Source: Elymus sibiricus
Lineage: Eukaryota > Streptophyta > Magnoliopsida > Poales > Poaceae
Assembly: GCA_039707655.1 (NCBI GenBank)
Contig: CM077666.1
Span: forward strand, 307,546,166-307,610,165
Direction of reading: 5' to 3'
Length of the DNA stretch: 64,000 nt
Shown here: piece by piece, positions 10,260-20,552 of the stretch
Layout of the letters: each line of letters begins with the position of its first letter
How positions within the stretch are numbered: position 1 is the stretch's first letter
Translations under genes and position numbers: made by a program
Notes under the pieces: model-generated
Seen by the model: the letters and a program-made list of their open reading frames with translations, nothing else
Told to the model about the DNA's origin: nothing
Databases searched by the model: none

Positions 10260-10661
10260 CAAGGGTGGGGTGCCACAAATACATTCCCCTCTCGGCGCAC
10301 GCGACGGAGGGGCGGCGGGGCTGTGAGGGGTGAGGCGCATGTCGGGGGACGTGGTGTCGTGAGTTCGAGCGGCGTCGTGGGAATCGCGTGTGGCAGTGGT
10401 GGAAACGTGATGGTCGCCGTAGTTCAGTGTCCATGGACAAGTTGTCATTTCGTCTAACACATGCATTGCATAATGATCATTGCAAGGAGTAGGAGAGAAA
10501 ACTAGGCAGATAAATACTTCATTATATTCAAGCAGACCTACGCTACTACATTTGTTCGAAAGACATGCACACCAGCGAAATAGTTCGTCTATCCATATAT
10601 ACAGAGAAGATTTTTTTTTACGAATAAGAGAGGAAATAGTTCATCCATCTATAGTGCCCTG
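10260..10661. other. 3' flank of the exonuclease gene
   Basis: No second gene is recognised. The 200 bp next to the exonuclease stop codon would be its 3' untranslated region on the minus strand. GAAATAGTTC(G/A)TC occurs twice there (about 10578 and 10633), a short direct repeat. No convincing polyadenylation signal can be assigned. Confidence 0.4.
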
Positions 10662-11330
10662 CTACTTCTTCCTCTTCTTCTTATTTTTCTCATTTTCTGT
10701 GGGGGGCGGCTTCGCTACAAGCTCCTTCGACCTTGCAGCTATCTCCGAACTCACACGGACATCGAGGGCTGCATATTTTATCTGCTCGTAGATCAAGGGA
10801 TAAATCTCCCATCCAGATGACCTTAATTCTAGCGTCTCATTTCCCTTCTCAAGCTTTGTTCCAAGTACATGATTTGCTACGTCAAATAAGGATGGTGTTG
10901 GTTTCTTACAACCCTCTACAGGAATTTTGGATTGTAGGTCGGCGGTCTTTTTCACATCAAGTTTGTACGGTGCCAACTTTTCTTTGTCCCCATCGATGGC
11001 TGCTCCACAGAAGAATATGTCCTCCCGAGACAAGAAATTGTGGAGCTCACCTGGTATGGAGGGCCCGTGCATTATGTGATACACCAAAACTTCATCTTCG
11101 AGGCACAGCTGAAGGACGGCGGCGCATTGAATCTTCCCACTGACACGCGTGGTGTACTCTGCGTCGAGACCAACGATCTTCATCTCCACATTCTCGAGGG
11201 AGTTGGATACATTGTTGATCCACTCCCTAACAACCCTTGCATGGTCGGTGATGGTGGCAGCTATCCTCAACGAGCCTTCGTTGATCACATGTTTGACGCT
11301 AAAAACCTGCATACGGATCTCTTTCTCCAT
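10662..11330 (-). CDS. WRN-like DEDDy 3'-5' exonuclease domain protein
   Basis: A 222-residue single-exon protein of the RNase D/Werner exonuclease superfamily, which removes nucleotides from 3' ends of nucleic acids using two metal ions. The Exo I motif is VGLDAEYT (Asp56, Glu58). Exo II is FFCGAAIDGDKEKL (acidic residue Asp113 or Asp115). Exo III is IKYAALDV, with Tyr186 and Asp190 giving the Y-x3-D of the DEDDy class. The order and spacing fit a complete domain. A short N-terminal extension precedes it, and the C-terminus is a Lys/Asn-rich basic tail (KNKKKRKK) that could act in nuclear or nucleic-acid binding. No helicase domain follows, as is usual for plant members. The start at 11330 is the first ATG after a TATA-like element; a second ATG lies six codons inside. 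I see no frame damage, unlike nearly everything else in the window. The role of this paralogue is unknown. Confidence 0.85.
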   Translation of the reverse strand: MEKEIRMQVFSVKHVINEGSLRIAATITDHARVVREWINNVSNSLENVEMKIVGLDAEYTTRVSGKIQCAAVLQLCLEDEVLVYHIMHGPSIPGELHNFLSREDIFFCGAAIDGDKEKLAPYKLDVKKTADLQSKIPVEGCKKPTPSLFDVANHVLGTKLEKGNETLELRSSGWEIYPLIYEQIKYAALDVRVSSEIAARSKELVAKPPPTENEKNKKKRKK

Positions 11331-11370
11331 TTGGAACCACCAGACCGGAGGGCTATGGTTTGGAGTATTA

Positions 11371-11433
11371 GGATTAGGTGGCTAAACAGAGTGGAAGAAG
11401 GTGGGATTAGGTGGTTAAATAGAGTGGAAGAAG
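11371..11433. repeat. 33-bp direct repeat in the exonuclease leader/promoter
   Basis: GGATTAGGTGG(C/T)TAAA(C/T)AGAGTGGAAGAAG occurs at about 11371 and again 33 bp later. The second copy starts the 1981-bp tandem units, so this short repeat marks the left boundary of the amplification. Confidence 0.85.
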
Positions 11434-11435
11434 AT

Positions 11436-11447
11436 GATTATTTAAAG
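11436..11447 (-). promoter_or_regulatory. TATA-like element of the exonuclease gene
   Basis: On the minus strand the sequence reads CCCTTTAAATAATC, about 105 bp upstream of the ATG at 11330. A weaker CTATTTAACC lies nearer the gene. The TATA-like element lies inside the tandem unit, so each later unit carries a second and third copy of it facing no exonuclease gene. Confidence 0.4.
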
Positions 11448-12508
11448 GGTTTCGGAGGTACATGAAGAGGTTAAAACAGTGTGAATCCAGTGGGGTTTGA
11501 ATGAAAATGAAGGATAGGTGAAGAAGCCGAGGAAAATCGGTTCCCGATGGAGAATTAATGGAGAAGTGGCATGCGGGCAGTTGATTAGACGGCTAGGTAG
11601 AACGGCCTGCAAAACAAAAAGCCTATGCGAGTAGGAGCTGGTTCGGATGGATATTGGCGCTTGCGTGCGAGACACAACTTCTGTGTTCGAATACCCGCAG
11701 AGCTAACCATTTTGTTTCAGTTTTTCCCCATACTGTAGTGCTACTCCACGTACACATATCGGTTTGGCATTTCCCGTTACACTTTGCTCTAATTCCTGAG
11801 ACATTTTGGGGGGGGGGGGGACAATAGACAGTTCATGTGTGTTATCAGAGAACATGGCACAGAGTTCGAGATCCCAAGCCTTCTTCTGGTGGTTTCTCGA
11901 CGATTCGGCGTGTGTGCTATGTGTGTAACCTTTTCTGGTTAAGGAATATGTGGTTATCCTCAGAAAAGAAAAAAGGCCTTCTTCGCGCTTCCGCATGCAT
12001 GAGAATTTTGATCTGCTCGCAATATGGATGCTACCTGGAGGATGAAGTGAACCCAGAGGCATGCTAGCACGACCTCTTTCTGATATACTACTGTAGTACT
12101 ATGTTACTACTAGTAGTAGTACAGGTGTAGTACTTGTTGGTCAAAATATTATTCGTCCGGTCCTCACAGTGAAGTGACAAGACCCTACGCCCGAGGTGAC
12201 ACTAGTCCAGGCGGCGTGTTCGGGTTACCAAAGTCAACCTCACCCTATGCAATCACTGTCACCGCCACTGTACAGCATGCCTTGCCTCGTCTCCCTCTCC
12301 CTTAGCACCACTCCATCTCCATCTCCATCGCCATCTCCATCTTGCCGGAGATCCTGAGGTCACTCTTCTTCATCTCACAGTGCCCCCGCATACCCTCGCC
12401 TCGCTCGCCTCCCCCAGTACCACTATTCTACTCACTAGCCGCTCCAGCACCGAGAGCCTTCTCCCCCGTAAATCAAGCCCCAAAAAACCCCACCTTCCAA
12501 ACTCCACC

Positions 12509-13260
12509 ATGGTCGAACCCGAACCGCGCAGCATCCGTATGAGCCGCGCCTGGAGCCATCTCCCCAGGGACATCCTCCACCTCTGTTGTTCGCGTATGGA
12601 TATGTTCAGCGCCATGCGGCTGGCTGCATGCTCGAGGGACCTGCACGCGGCCATCGTCAAAGCGAGGCCTGAGATTTTCAAGATACCCTGCTTGCTGCTA
12701 TCTGCTCTTGCGGGATGGTGTGCTCACCACTATGCTCACAACTGTCACCATGATACGGAGGCGTACATCATGCCCCTCGACTTCGATCCGACCACCATCA
12801 CCCGAAACTTCTTGTCAGGTATGTACTAGGTCGGCATGAACTCCCACTAGATGGCTGCCGTCGAAGAATACCGGAACAAGTGGGTGCTCGTGAACGTCCA
12901 CACCTCCTATGAGATTATCCTTCCTCCCTTGGATCATATAGGGATTTTCCGTCGCGGCCCACATCCAGTAGATTATCACGTCAATTGGACGGACCTTGTT
13001 TGCTGAAGGTTGTAATCTGCCAAGTGCCCACGCCATCTGGGAATTACGCAGACTTCAAGCTAATTGCGTTGTTCGACCGTGGACTCGCCTATATTTGTGG
13101 CGGTGCCGGCTGTAGGTGGACACAACTCCCCTCGCAGCGCTGCATCAATGGTGGTCCACAGTTCTGTGATGCTATTGAACACAATGGCATCATCTACGCG
13201 ATCGACAATGTAGATGGCACCACGTATTCTGGGACGCCGCGTGTAAGTTTTTTTGTCTGA
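12509..13260 (+). pseudogene. F-box/DUF295 gene, copy 1 (broken)
   Basis: The ATG at 12509 sits in a strong context (CCACCATGG). The protein starts with a short basic leader and an F-box (SRAWSHLPRDILHLCC at about residues 11-26, then FSAMRLAACSRDLHAAI); F-box proteins bind SKP1 and select targets for ubiquitination. The frame hits TAG at 12827-12829 and again at 12848-12850. It continues as DUF295-like beta-propeller sequence (NKWVLVNVHTSYEIILPPL), then a frameshift near 13000, and then FKLIALFDRGLAYICGG in another frame. A GTAAGT at 13243 could be a splice donor, after which the unit ends and the 3' part of the gene is absent. I infer a pseudogene; expression of the N-terminal 106-residue F-box fragment alone cannot be excluded. 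Confidence 0.75.
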
Positions 13261-13383
13261 TTTTAATGATAACTCCATGACATTGTTTGAACTTTTGTGA
13301 TGATCGGCATATCCCTGTTATAGCAGAATTTGAGTAGAACTATGGCAATGTATTAGGGACGCCGTAAATACGGAAATAAAATA

Positions 13384-15364
13384 GGGATTAGGTGGTTAAA
13401 TAGAGTGGAAGAAGATGATTATTTAAAGGGTTTCGGAGGTACATGAAGAGGTTAAAACAGTGTGAATCCAGTGGGGTTTGAATGAAAATGAAGGATAGGT
13501 GAAGAAGCCGAGGAAAATCGGTTCCCGATGGAGAATTAATGGAGAAGTGGCATGCGGGCAGTTGATTAGACGGCTAGGTAGAACGGCCTGCAAAACAAAA
13601 AGCCTATGCGAGTAGGAGCTGGTTCGGATGGATATTGGCGCGTGCGTGCGAGACACAACTTCTGTGTTCGAATACCCGCAGAGCTAACCATTTTGTTTCA
13701 GTTTTTCCCCATACTGTAGTGCTACTCCACGTACACATATCGGTTTGGCATTTCCCGTTACACTTTGCTCTAATTCCTGAGACATTTTGGGGGGGGGGGG
13801 GACAATAGACAGTTCATGTGTGTTATCAGAGAACATGGCACAGAGTTCGAGATCCCAAGCCTTCTTCTGGTGGTTTCTCGACGATTCGGCGTGTGTGCTA
13901 TGTGTGTAACCTTTTCTGGTTAAGGAATATGTGGTTATCCTCAGAAAAGAAAAAAGGCCTTCTTCGCGCTTCCGCATGCATGAGAATTTTGATCTGCTCG
14001 CAATATGGATGCTACCTGGAGGATGAAGTGAACCCAGAGGCATGCTAGCACGACCTCTTTCTGATATACTACTGTAGTACTATGTTACTACTAGTAGTAG
14101 TACAGGTGTAGTACTTGTTGGTCAAAATATTATTCGTCCGGTCCTCACAGTGAAGTGACAAGACCCTACGCCCGAGGTGACACTAGTCCAGGCGGCGTGT
14201 TCGGGTTACCAAAGTCAACCTCACCCTATGCAATCACTGTCACCGCCACTGTACAGCATGCCTTGCCTCGTCTCCCTCTCCCTTAGCACCACTCCATCTC
14301 CATCTCCATCGCCATCTCCATCTTGCCGGAGATCCTGAGGTCACGCTTCTTCATCTCACAGTGCCCCCGCATACCCTCGCCTCGCTCGCCTCCCCCAGTA
14401 CCACTATTCTACTCACTAGCCGCTCCAGCACCGAGAGCCTTCTCCCCCGTAAATCAAGCCCCAAAAAACCCCACCTTCCAAACTCCACCATGGTCAAACC
14501 CGAACCGCGCAGCATCCGTATGAGCCGCGCCTGGAGCGATCTCCCCAGGGACATCCTCCACCTCTGTTGTTCGCGTATGGATATGTTCAGCGCCATGCGG
14601 CTGGCTGCATGCTCGAGGGACCTGCACGCGGCCATCGTCAAAGCGAGGCCTGAGATTTTCAAGATACCCTGCTTGCTGCTATCTGCTCTTGCGGGATGGT
14701 GTGCTCACCACTATGCTCACAACTGTCACCATGATACGGAGGCGTACATCATGCCCCTCGACTTCGATCCGACCACCATCACCCGAAACTTCTTGTCAGG
14801 TATGTACTAGGTCGGCATGAACTCCCACTAGATGGCTGCCGTCGAAGAATACCGGAACAAGTGGGTGCTCGTGAACGTCCACACCTCCTATGAGATTATC
14901 CTTCCTCCCTTGGATCATATAGGGATTTTCCGTCGTGGCCCACATCCAGTAGATTATCACGTCAATTGGACGGACCTTGTTTGTTGAAGGTTGTAATCTG
15001 CCAAGTGCCCACGCCATCTGGGAATTACGCAGACTTCAAGCTAATTGCGTTGTTCGACCGTGGACTCGCCTATATTTGTGGCGGTGCCGGCTGTAGGTGG
15101 ACACAACTCCCCTCGCAGCGCTGCATCAATGGTGGTCCACAGTTCTGTGATGCTATTGAACACAATGGCATCATCTACGCGATCGACAATGCAGATGGCA
15201 CCACGTATTCTGGGACGCCGCGTGTAAGTTTTTTTGTCTGATTTTAATGATAACGCCATGACATTGTTTGAACTTTTGTGATGATCGGCATATCCCTGTT
15301 ATAGCAGAATTTGAGTAGAACTATGGCAATGTATTAGGGACGCCGTAAATACGGAAATAAAATA
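13384..15364. repeat. Tandem unit 2 (1981 bp)
   Basis: Exactly the same length as unit 1 and with the same boundaries. It also has a 13-G run. It differs from unit 1 at scattered sites; for example its F-box start region encodes Lys where unit 1 has Glu, and Asp where unit 1 has His. Unit 2 shares these two states with unit 3, suggesting the units did not all arise in one event or have exchanged sequence. Confidence 0.95.
14490..15241 (+). pseudogene. F-box/DUF295 gene, copy 2 (broken)
   Basis: Same structure as copy 1, 1981 bp further on. The ATG is at 14490 in the same CCACCATGG context, followed by the F-box (SRAWSDLPRDILHLCC), TAG at 14808-14810 and 14829-14831, the same frameshift near 14980, and the same truncated 3' end. 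The N-terminus has Lys for Glu at residue 3 and Asp for His in the F-box; Asp is the more usual F-box residue at that position. Confidence 0.75.
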
Positions 15365-16986
15365 GGGATTAGGTGGTTAAATAGAGTGGAAGAAGATGAT
15401 TATTTAAAGGGTTTCGGAGGTACATGAAGAGGTTAAAACAGTGTGAATCCAGTGGGGTTTGAATGAAAATGAAGGATAGGTGAAGAAGCCGAGGAAAATC
15501 GGTTCCCGATGGAGAATTAATGGAGAAGTGGCATGCGGGCAGTTGATTAGACGGCTAGGTAGAACGGCCTGCAAAACAAAAAGCCTATGCGAGTAGGAGC
15601 TGGTTCGGATGGATATTGGCGCGTGCGTGCGAGACACAACTTCTGTGTTCGAATACCCGCAGAGCTAACCATTTTGTTTCAGTTTTTCCCCATACTGTAG
15701 TGCTACTCCACGTACACATATCGGTTTGGCATTTCCCGTTACACTTTGCTCTAATTCCTGAGACATTTTGGGGGGGGGGACAATAGACAGTTCATGTGTG
15801 TTATCAGAGAACATGGCACAGAGTTCGAGATCCCAAGCCTTCTTCTGGTGGTTTCTCGACGATTCGGCGTGTGTGCTATGTGTGTAACCTTTTCTGGTTA
15901 AGGAATATGTGGTTATCCTCAGAAAAGAAAAAAGGCCTTCTTCGCGCTTCCGCATGCATGAGAATTTTGATCTGCTCGCAATATGGATGCTACCTGGAGG
16001 ATGAAGTGAACCCAGAGGCATGCTAGCACGACCTCTTTCTGATATACTACTGTAGTACTATGTTACTACTAGTAGTAGTACAGGTGTAGTACTTGTTGGT
16101 CAAAATATTATTCGTCCGGTCCTCACAGTGAAGTGACAAGACCCTACGCCCGAGGTGACACTAGTCCAGGCGGCGTGTTCGGGTTACCAAAGTCAACCTC
16201 ACCCTATGCAATCACTGTCACCGCCACTGTACAGCATGCCTTGCCTCGTCTCCCTCTCCCTTAGCACCACTCCATCTCCATCTCCATCGCCATCTCCATC
16301 TTGCCGGAGATCCTGAGGTCACTCTTCTTCATCTCACAGTGCCCCCGCATACCCTCGCCTCGCTCGCCTCCCCCAGTACCACTATTCTACTCACTAGCCG
16401 CTCCAGCACCGAGAGCCTTCTCCCCCGTAAATCAAGCCCCAAAAAACCCCACCTTCCAAACTCCACCATGGTCAAACCCGAACCGCGCAGCATCCGTATG
16501 AGCCGCGCCTGGAGCGATCTCCCCAGGGACATCCTCCACCTCTGTTGTTCGCGTATGGATATGTTCAGCGCGATGCGGCTGGCTGCATGCTCGAGGGACC
16601 TGCACGCGGCCATCGTCAAAGCGAGGCCTGAGATTTTCAAGATACCCTGCTTGCTGCTATCTGCTCTTGCGGGATGGTGTGCTCACCACTATGCTCACAA
16701 CTGTCACCATGATACGGAGGCGTACATCATGCCCCTCGACTTCGATCCGACCACCATCACCCGAAACTTCTTGTCAGGTATGTACTAGGTCGGCATGAAC
16801 TCCCACTAGATGGCTGCCGTCGAAGAATACCGGAACAAGTGGGTGCTCGTGAACGTCCACACCTCCTATGAGATTATCCTTCCTCCCTTGGATCATATAG
16901 GGATTTTCCGTCGCGGCCCACATCCAGTAGATTATCACGTCAATTGGACGGACCTTGTTTGCTGAAGGTTGTAATCTGCCAAGTGC
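15365..16986. repeat. Tandem unit 3 (partial), divergent 3' part
   Basis: It follows unit 2 directly and matches it up to AATCTGCCAAGTGC (16973-16986), with only 10 G in the homopolymer. From 16987 it departs completely from units 1 and 2 and continues into what looks like the true 3' end of the F-box/DUF295 gene. Unit 3 therefore probably carries the original 3' flank, while units 1 and 2 are truncated copies. Confidence 0.9.
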
Positions 16987-17320
16987 ATGGTTATACTCAA
17001 AATATAGCAGTGCCATTGATTGGAGGATACCAGCTTGTTGGGGCCTTCAGGATTTTTGAGTTGGAGGCGGGTAAACAGCCTTGGTTCACACTCTCTTGTT
17101 TCTCGGACTCAATTATCCGATTAACCAGGAGATCACTTTCAAGGATCCTAATGGCAGAGAGGCTCTGTTTGCTAGGGAAAACTGTGTGTACACGGTGAAC
17201 CCCGGGTCTATGGGATCAGCCGCCCCTGATTGTCAACGATATAGCATGCAGCCAAATGAAGGTGAGAATGAGAAAGGCATCTGTATTAACTTTGATCCTT
17301 GGATGTCTCAACTCCGATAG
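16468..17320 (+). pseudogene. F-box/DUF295 gene, copy 3 (broken, with true 3' end)
   Basis: ATG at 16468, then the F-box and the same two TAG codons (16786-16788, 16807-16809) and frame loss as copies 1 and 2. After 16986 the sequence switches to a part that copies 1 and 2 do not have: LVGAFRIFELEAGKQPWF, then in another frame TLLFLGLNYPINQ, CVYTVNPGS and GICINFDPW, ending at TAG 17318-17320. The FLGLNYPI and CVYTVNP segments match the usual C-terminal pattern of plant DUF295 propellers. The middle section present in copies 1 and 2 (ALFDRGLAYICGG and following) is missing here. Copy 3 therefore has both ends but an internal deletion. Confidence 0.7.
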
Positions 17321-18134
17321 GCAGTGATGTGGTTCAAGCCTTCAGGTTGATAGGTAATGGGGCTGTTGCGTCGAAAGGGTGTAGTCCTGGTGTCTCTGAA
17401 TCACTGGTGGCTGAAGGGGGGCTGCAAATTATGATGGTGCTGGATCATCTCTCTTTGAATGACTTGCTGTCTTTGCTACTTGTTCTAGATGGGTAGTGTT
17501 CTCTTTTGTTATGCAGACTCCTTGTAATTTGGTCATCCTCGTCTATGTCACTCTTACTATGTACTAGTTCGCTCTAGAACTTTGTGATTTGTGTCTGGAT
17601 CACGAGAGTCTGAGCACTGCAGATGGGTGCGTTTTGGTGGTGTAGCAAGAATTCTTATGAACTTTCATGTCTCGCTGTTTATGTCAGTAGTAGTCACTAG
17701 TCAGTGTTTGCATGTTGTATATATCATTGTTTCAAACTGTTTTTTGTTTCGAACTGCTGATGGGCTAAATGAGGGTTTAGGGCTCCTTTTTTCAAGTTAT
17801 AATTTGAGCTCAGTGACTTTTCATTGATGTGCACTTGTTTGGGCCAATGTGAGGTGTCGTTGAATATGGCCCGAGTAGTAACGCAATGCCAAACAGGCCA
17901 ATTATGAAATCTGAGGTCGGGCGCTCAAAAAAATAGGACTCTTAGGCCGACATGTTGGCGCCATCGGTGTTTTCGTGTGCTTGCGTGGCGAGAGCGTATT
18001 GGCGCGCGTTCGAAATTCATGCTACCTTTTCATCCCCAATCCCCCGCCCCCCCCCCCCCACCTCTGGAATCTCGATTCCTACTCCAGTTCCCCTGAATCC
18101 CCCTCCTCTACTCTCTGTACTCAAGCGCACTATC
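17321..18134. other. 3' flank of F-box copy 3 and 5' flank of the split gene
   Basis: The first 450 bp read like a 3' untranslated region. A segment at 17785-17882 has a diverged direct copy at 27136-27240. From 18000 the sequence is C-rich (a run of about 13 C ends near 18058) and looks like a 5' leader of the DUF4283-like gene. No separate gene is recognised. Confidence 0.45.
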
Positions 18135-18281
18135 ATGTCGCCGGTCAATGCGGATCTCCGAGCCAAAGATCCTGAGGTCCGTCCTGCCTTCGGGCGCTGC
18201 GTGCTGTCGCTCAACAGTGGCATGGCGGCGCTAGATGACTAGTTTGCCGGCAAAGTGCTGATGGTAACCAACAACGGCGAC
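18135..18281 (+). pseudogene. DUF4283-like gene, 5' part (split by an LTR element)
   Basis: The ATG at 18135 begins a protein with RCVLSLNSGMAALDD, a conserved-looking N-terminal pattern of a grass DUF4283-like family. The function is not established; relatives are often linked to retroelement-type nucleic-acid binding proteins. A TAG at 18240-18242 interrupts the frame. Beyond it FAGKVLMVTNNGD runs to the exact point where the retrotransposon starts, and the same frame resumes directly after the element at 25864. The in-frame stop is independent of the insertion, so the gene has been hit at least twice. An upstream in-frame ATG at 17952 would add a Pro-rich leader and seems less likely. Confidence 0.6.
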
Positions 18282-19804
18282 TGATACGTCTCCATCGTAT
18301 CTATAATTTTTGATTGTTTCATGCCAATATTCTACAACTTTCACATATTTTTGGCCACATTTTATATTATTTTTGGGATTAACATATTGATCCAGTGCCC
18401 AGTGCCAGTTCCTGTTTTTTGCATGTTTTTTGTTTCGTAGAATATCCATATCAAACGAAGTCCAAATGCAATAAAATTTTACGTAGAATTATTTTGGAAT
18501 ATATGTGATTTTTGGGAGGTGGAATCAACGCAAGGCGGTGCTCGTGGGCCCCATGAGGCACCAGGGCGCGCCAGGGGGGCCAGGCGCACCGTGGTGCCTC
18601 GTGAGTCCCTCGAAGGTCGGTTGGTCCTATACTTCGGGCGCAAGGAAGCTAATATCTAGAAAAAAATCGTGTTAAAATTTCAGCCCAATCGGAGTTACGG
18701 ATCTCCGGGAATTTAAGAAACGGTGAAGGGCTAGAAAACAGGAACGCGAAACAGAAGAGAACAAAGAGAGAGATCCAATCTAGGAGGGGCTCATGCCCCT
18801 CCGCCGCCATGGAGACCAAGGACCAGAGGGGAAAACCTTCTCCCATCTAAGGGGGGAGGCCAAGTAAGAATAAGAAGAAGGGGGGCTCTCTCCCCCTCTC
18901 TTCCGGTGGCGCCGGAGCGCCGCCGGGGGAACCATCGTGACGGCGATCTACATCAACAACCTCGCTACCGTCAACATCAACTCTCTCCCCCTCTATGCAG
19001 CCGTGTAACACCTCTTCTCCCCGCTATAATCTCTACTTAAACATGGTGCTTAATGCTACATATTATTATCCAATGATTTGTGGCCATCCTATGATGTTTG
19101 AGTATATTCGTTTTGTCCTATGGGTTGATTGATGATCGTGATTGGTTTGAGTTGTAAGTTTTATTTTGGTGTTGTCCTATGGTGCCCTCCGTGTCGCGCA
19201 AGCGTGAGGGATTCCCGCTGTAGGGTGTTACAATACGTTCATAATTCTCTTATGGTGGGCGGCTAGAGTGACAGAAGCTTACACCCGAGTAAGGGGGTTG
19301 TTGCGTATGGGAGTAAAGAGGACTTTATACTTAATGCTATGGTTGGGTTTTACCTTAATGATCTTTGGTAGTTGCGGATGCTTGCTAGAGTTCCAATCAT
19401 AAGTGCATATGATCCAAGTATGGAAAGTATGTTAGCTCATGCCTCTCCCTCATATAAAATTGCAACAATGATTACCGGTCTAGTTATCGATTGCCTAGGG
19501 ACAAATAACTTTCTTGTGTTACAAAAGCTTTCTACTAAACAACTAACTTTTATTATCTTGCAAATTACTCCTAGTTTTATTCTCGCAAAGTACTTCTAGT
19601 TTTATTCTTGCAAACCTATCCTATCACCTACAAAATAGTTTCATACTTGTTCTAGGTAAAGCGAACGTTAAGTGCGCGTAGAGTTGTATCGGTGGTCGAT
19701 AGAACTTGAAGGGAATATTAATTCTACCTTTAGCTCCTCGTTGGGTTCGACACTCTTATTTATCGAAAAAGCTACAATTGATCCCCTATACTTGTGGGTT
19801 ATCA
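18282..19804 (+). repeat. 5' LTR of the non-autonomous element
   Basis: It starts TGATACGTCTCCATCG and ends CTTGTGGGTTATCA, aligned over its full length to the 3' LTR. The pyrimidine- and GC-rich part at 18860-18950 (CCGGTGGCGCCGGAGCGCCG) is probably the R/U5 region. Confidence 0.9.
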
Positions 19805-19815
19805 AGACCTTTTTC

Positions 19816-19833
19816 TGGCGCCGTTGCCGGGGA
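19816..19833 (+). promoter_or_regulatory. Primer-binding site (tRNA-Asp type)
   Basis: TGGCGCCGTTGCCGGGGA lies 11 bp after the 5' LTR. It is complementary to the 3' end of plant tRNA-Asp except perhaps at its last bases; this primer is common in Gypsy-lineage elements of grasses. Confidence 0.85.
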
Positions 19834-19928
19834 GCAATAGCGTGGGGTTGATATTCTCGTGTGTGCTTGTTTGCTTTATCACTAAGTAGATTTTATTTTC
19901 TGTTCTAAGTTGTTTTATATCTTTAGTT

Positions 19929-20552
19929 ATGGATATGGAACACGAAACACCAAAAAAATTAGTTGTACTTGCTACTCATGGAGATGGGGAACCTCCTAAA
20001 ACCCTCGATGCTCGTTATGTGGAAAACATTAAATACTATTTTGATAATCCTGATAAAACTCCATTCAACTTGATAATGGGAGTTACTTTGGATCAACGGG
20101 AATACTTTAGGGATTATCGCTTGTCTCAAAAAGGAAAACTCTTATGGGATCAAATTCATTATTTGCATTGGTATGCTCGGACTTTATGCTTAAGATATGA
20201 TTATACTTGCTGCTCTAGGATGAAGGCTCCACACCTTCCCTTTTCATGTGAATTTAATGATAATGAAACCTTGGCTTCTTATGCTAATGGAATATATGAT
20301 TACTATGATGTGGAACGAATAGAAGAATTTGTTGCTTTTAAGGGTGCTTATGAAATTGAATATTTGTTTGAAAAGTATGAAGATTGTGATGATGCTGTTT
20401 ACAGATCTGAAAATTTTGCTATACTTAAATATTGCTATGAGAATTATAAATACAATGCCGATATTGATGAATTTATTGAGAAAGTCTCTGCTGTCCAAGA
20501 AGAGACTAATATTTTGCAGGAATCTATGGAAGAAGAAATTGTGACACTGTGA
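19929..20552 (+). CDS. Retroelement ORF1, unknown function (207 aa)
   Basis: First ORF after the primer-binding site, starting at the first ATG (19929). It encodes an acidic, Tyr-rich protein: KTLDARYVENIKYYFDN at about residues 24-40, LIMGVTLDQREYFRDYRL, LLWDQIHYLHWYARTLCLRYDY, an acidic Asp/Tyr-rich centre, and a Glu-rich C-terminus (ESMEEEIV). I see no zinc knuckle and no protease or polymerase motif. Similar ORFs accompany large Triticeae LTR elements that lack pol, to my recollection. Its position suggests a gag-like or accessory role, but that is inference. It ends in a TGA that overlaps the start of the next open frame. Confidence 0.6.
   Translation: MDMEHETPKKLVVLATHGDGEPPKTLDARYVENIKYYFDNPDKTPFNLIMGVTLDQREYFRDYRLSQKGKLLWDQIHYLHWYARTLCLRYDYTCCSRMKAPHLPFSCEFNDNETLASYANGIYDYYDVERIEEFVAFKGAYEIEYLFEKYEDCDDAVYRSENFAILKYCYENYKYNADIDEFIEKVSAVQEETNILQESMEEEIVTL

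Larger units (their letters stand above)
11403..13383. repeat. Tandem unit 1 (1981 bp): exonuclease promoter side plus F-box gene
   Basis: The unit begins GGGATTAGGTGGTTAAATAG and ends GGAAATAAAATA, where the next unit begins without a gap. It holds, left to right, the upstream DNA of the minus-strand exonuclease gene, a segment with a tRNA-like TGTGTTCGAATACC B-box, a run of 13 G (11808-11820), and the 5' two-thirds of an F-box/DUF295 gene. Compared by eye with unit 2 it shows only a handful of substitutions over 1981 bp, so the duplication is recent. Confidence 0.95.

Noticed and set aside
11616..11720. tRNA-like segment with TGTGTTCGAATACCCGC
   Set aside because: The B-box-like word is fair but the A box is poor and no tail or target duplication is visible; listed only as part of the tandem unit.
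11703..12062. 119-codon minus-strand ORF conserved in all three tandem units
   Set aside because: Conservation is explained by recent duplication of the whole unit. A poly-G run lies inside it, the homopolymer length changes, and no domain is recognisable.
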